Assembly (NCBI GenBank): GCA_900767875.1
Contig: CAAGAT010000019.1
Span: 1 to 14,690 of the forward strand
DNA: 14,690 nucleotides
Direction: 5' to 3'
From: an uncultured Sutterella sp.
GTDB lineage: Bacteria > Pseudomonadota > Gammaproteobacteria > Burkholderiales > Burkholderiaceae_F
The notes beneath the pieces are model-generated. The model saw only the letters and a program-made list of their open reading frames with translations. It ran no database searches and was not told the origin of the DNA. The position numbers and the translations under genes are program-made. Every line of letters starts with the position of its first letter. The first letter of the stretch is position 1. Below, in pieces: positions 13,617-14,690 of the stretch.

Positions 13617-13988
13617 TCAGAAGGCTGCCAGAACTCCCAGTTCCTTTAGTGCCCGGCACACTCTGCGAGCATCTGAATTGCTCAACCGCCCATACAAGTG
13701 TCCTTCCCGCATCCGTGCAAGCGGTATCCGAGCCAGTTTGCAACAGCGTGCCACCGATGGTTTCGGCAAACCTTCCTTCGCCCAGTCATTGAGGAGAATT
13801 TCGCCGGGAAATCCCGCTCTCGGCGCATGAGATGTCACTTTGACGGTTAAAACGAGAACGCTGTCCTCAAACCGTTTCGGCGAAATGGCAATCACAGGCC
13901 GACGCTTGAAAACTCCCGGTTTGTCTTCAAATTCAAAAGCTACTTGACGAATTTCAAACGGAAGCGGAGCGTCGATACTAGTAGTCAT
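13617..13988 (-). CDS. PemK/MazF-family toxin of a type II TA system
   Basis: MazF/PemK toxins are small ribonucleases that cut mRNA when not held by their antitoxin. From ATG 13988 this protein has 123 residues, a usual size. Family features are KRRPVIAIS (28-36, the RRPVI strand), KVTSH (50-54, position of the conserved Ser/Thr) and NDWAKEGLPKPSVARC (67-82), matching the DW..aGL.kPSvv segment of many PemK/MazF toxins. I chose 13988 because GAGG lies 6 nt upstream; an in-frame ATG at 14003 would add five residues. It overlaps the antitoxin gene by 11 bp (26 bp with the longer start), implying translational coupling. AT content is higher than in the bcs genes, in keeping with a mobile module. 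The family call is good, but activity is not shown. Confidence 0.8.
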   Translation of the reverse strand: MTTSIDAPLPFEIRQVAFEFEDKPGVFKRRPVIAISPKRFEDSVLVLTVKVTSHAPRAGFPGEILLNDWAKEGLPKPSVARCCKLARIPLARMREGHLYGRLSNSDARRVCRALKELGVLAAF

Positions 13989-14262
13989 CTTCGCCCTCGA
14001 CATCGTCCTCCTCGCGCCACTCCTTAGGCATGATCAGCTTTCCATTTTCCTCTCTGGCAGCCAAAATCAATGGGGAATTCCAATTGACCACAGGACGCGG
14101 TTCAACTCTAACGTCGTATGGAAAACCTCCCGTGGCAATGAATTTGCGAATCATTGATTTCACGATGGTTACAGCCGGAATCCCGAGTTCTTCGGCCAAG
14201 CGAGTCAGTTCTTCTTTGTCCGAAGCTGGGATCTTCATATTGAAACTAACAAGCGCTGACAT
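13978..14262 (-). CDS. RelB/DinJ-like antitoxin
   Basis: This 94-residue protein is the first gene of the TA pair. Its N-terminal half (SALVSFNMKIPASDKEEL and the helix following) fits the ribbon-helix-helix fold of RelB/DinJ antitoxins. TGGFPYDV (44-51) corresponds to the hydrophobic loop after the fold (often LPFEV). The C-terminal half is expected to be the flexible toxin-binding part and ends in a very acidic stretch (EWREEDDVEGEDDY). Such antitoxins bind their own promoter as dimers, so autoregulation is likely. ATG 14262 has a strong GAGGGG ribosome site 6 nt upstream. The 3' end overlaps the toxin gene. RelB/DinJ antitoxins are best known with RelE/YafQ toxins; here the partner looks like PemK/MazF. 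Confidence 0.82.
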   Translation of the reverse strand: MSALVSFNMKIPASDKEELTRLAEELGIPAVTIVKSMIRKFIATGGFPYDVRVEPRPVVNWNSPLILAAREENGKLIMPKEWREEDDVEGEDDY

Positions 14263-14330
14263 TCGATGCCCCTCTGTAAAAAACAGAAATGATTACCAAT
14301 TTATACCGTCATTGTACCTGTTTTATCTAC
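14263..14330 (-). promoter_or_regulatory. Promoter/operator zone of the TA operon
   Basis: Upstream of the antitoxin lies an AT-rich segment with TATAAA (14305-14300, minus) as a candidate -10 element; no good -35 is visible at the right spacing. TACAAT (14316-14311) is an alternative. A small inverted repeat CTGT/ACAG (14274-14286) touches the ribosome site GAGGGG (14274-14269). It could be an operator or an RNA hairpin masking the site. Confidence 0.35.
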
Positions 14331-14360
14331 TCATAGGGGTTAATTACATCGTTATCGATC

Positions 14361-14418
14361 TCAAAAATACGCCCGGCTCTTTCCTCCCGAAAAAACGGAA
14401 GGAGAAAAGCGCGGGCGT
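14361..14418 (-). terminator. Large hairpin terminator upstream of the TA operon
   Basis: CGCCCG on the minus strand (14417-14412) pairs with CGGGCG (14375-14370), extended by A-T pairs. A partly paired inner arm is formed by the CCTTCCG and CGGGAGGA segments. The run TATTTTTGA follows at lower coordinates. This would stop minus-strand transcripts entering from beyond the right edge, insulating the TA pair. It may also work in the plus direction (tail GTTTG). Confidence 0.6.
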
Positions 14419-14690
14419 TTGCGGTTGATCGATCCCTACTCGGTCTTTTGATCGGTCGATGCTCCGAACGTCCGCAGACATGGCCGAAAAAGAGTCAAGG
14501 GAGGATTGGTCGGCCAATGATCAATTCAGTTGGCGCGCCGTCGGCGCAGGCTCGCCGTCAATAAAGAACTCCCGCCTTCGCGCCGAACGTTGCCATCCGG
14601 TCAAAACCCAAACTCCCGAACTAGATCCTAGAGCGAACTTGACTAAGGTCAATGTTCGCTCGAATTCATTTTTATCTCATTGTTTTCACT
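14419..14690. other. Right-edge region without a supported gene
   Basis: No gene can be supported here. A plus-strand frame from ATG 14459 (or 14480) stays open to the window edge (77 codons) but has no ribosome site and no recognisable domain, so it could be chance or the start of a cut-off gene. The main structure is an imperfect inverted repeat at 14631-14661. Confidence 0.4.
14631..14672 (+). repeat. 13-bp imperfect inverted repeat with T tail
   Basis: GAGCGAACTTGAC (14631-14643) and GTCAATGTTCGCTC (14648-14661) form two 13-base arms around loop TAAG, with one extra T bulged in the right arm. CATTTTT follows at 14666-14672. It may be a plus-strand terminator or an operator; the neighbouring gene is outside the window. 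Confidence 0.5.

Noticed and set aside
14459..14690. Plus-strand frame open to the right edge (77 codons)
   Set aside because: No ribosome site, no recognisable motif, and it runs through a strong inverted repeat. A real partial gene cannot be excluded but is not supported.
1..14690. CRISPR array, intact insertion sequence, prophage or integron
   Set aside because: No regularly spaced direct repeats, no transposase or integrase gene and no matching terminal repeats were seen on either strand.

Overview
The window is GC-rich, Gram-negative chromosomal DNA with strong G/C preference at third codon positions. It encodes periplasmic proteins (DsbA type, NosL type), inner-membrane carriers (LysE and BrnQ families) and a cellulose synthase operon of enterobacterial type. 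This suits a proteobacterium. My best guess is Burkholderiales, perhaps a Sutterellaceae gut commensal, but that is inference from style and gene content, since no rRNA or taxonomic marker is present.

Layout. 240-893 (+) is a LysE/RhtB-family exporter. 1038-1127 (-) is tRNA-Ser(GGA) with its own terminator, and upstream of it on the same strand 1342-1989 (-) is a DsbA-like thiol oxidase. 2395-2922 (+) is a NosL-like periplasmic metal-binding protein, preceded by a perfect 19-bp palindrome that looks like a repressor operator. 3114-4448 (-) is a BrnQ branched-chain amino acid carrier. A 773-bp divergent intergenic region follows, and then the cellulose operon bcsA-bcsB-bcsZ-bcsG (5222-13239, +). 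Its four genes are tightly spaced: TGATG overlap, 22-bp gap, GTGA overlap. A textbook intrinsic terminator closes it. 13617-14262 (-) is a toxin-antitoxin pair combining a RelB/DinJ-like antitoxin with a PemK/MazF-like toxin. The right end (14263-14690) holds a strong hairpin terminator and no convincing gene.

How the genes work together. BcsA polymerises glucan from UDP-glucose and threads it through the inner membrane. BcsB caps it on the periplasmic side. BcsZ is a periplasmic glycosidase of family GH8. BcsG is a membrane phosphoethanolamine transferase that, in E. coli, decorates cellulose.

The most interesting signal is that this operon departs from the textbook at several points while staying fully open and translationally coupled. 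The PilZ domain of BcsA has lost most of the c-di-GMP-binding RxxxR and DxSxxG signatures, although the glycosyltransferase motifs are intact. BcsZ has Asn at the position of the GH8 catalytic base and carries a low-complexity Ala/Lys/Glu/Pro C-terminal tail of about 150 residues. The operon has no bcsC, bcsQ, bcsR, bcsE or bcsF. BcsG keeps all its expected active-site residues. Together this suggests a possibly c-di-GMP-independent, phosphoethanolamine-modified glucan system with a repurposed BcsZ. Residue comparisons with E. coli proteins were made from memory and should be checked by alignment.
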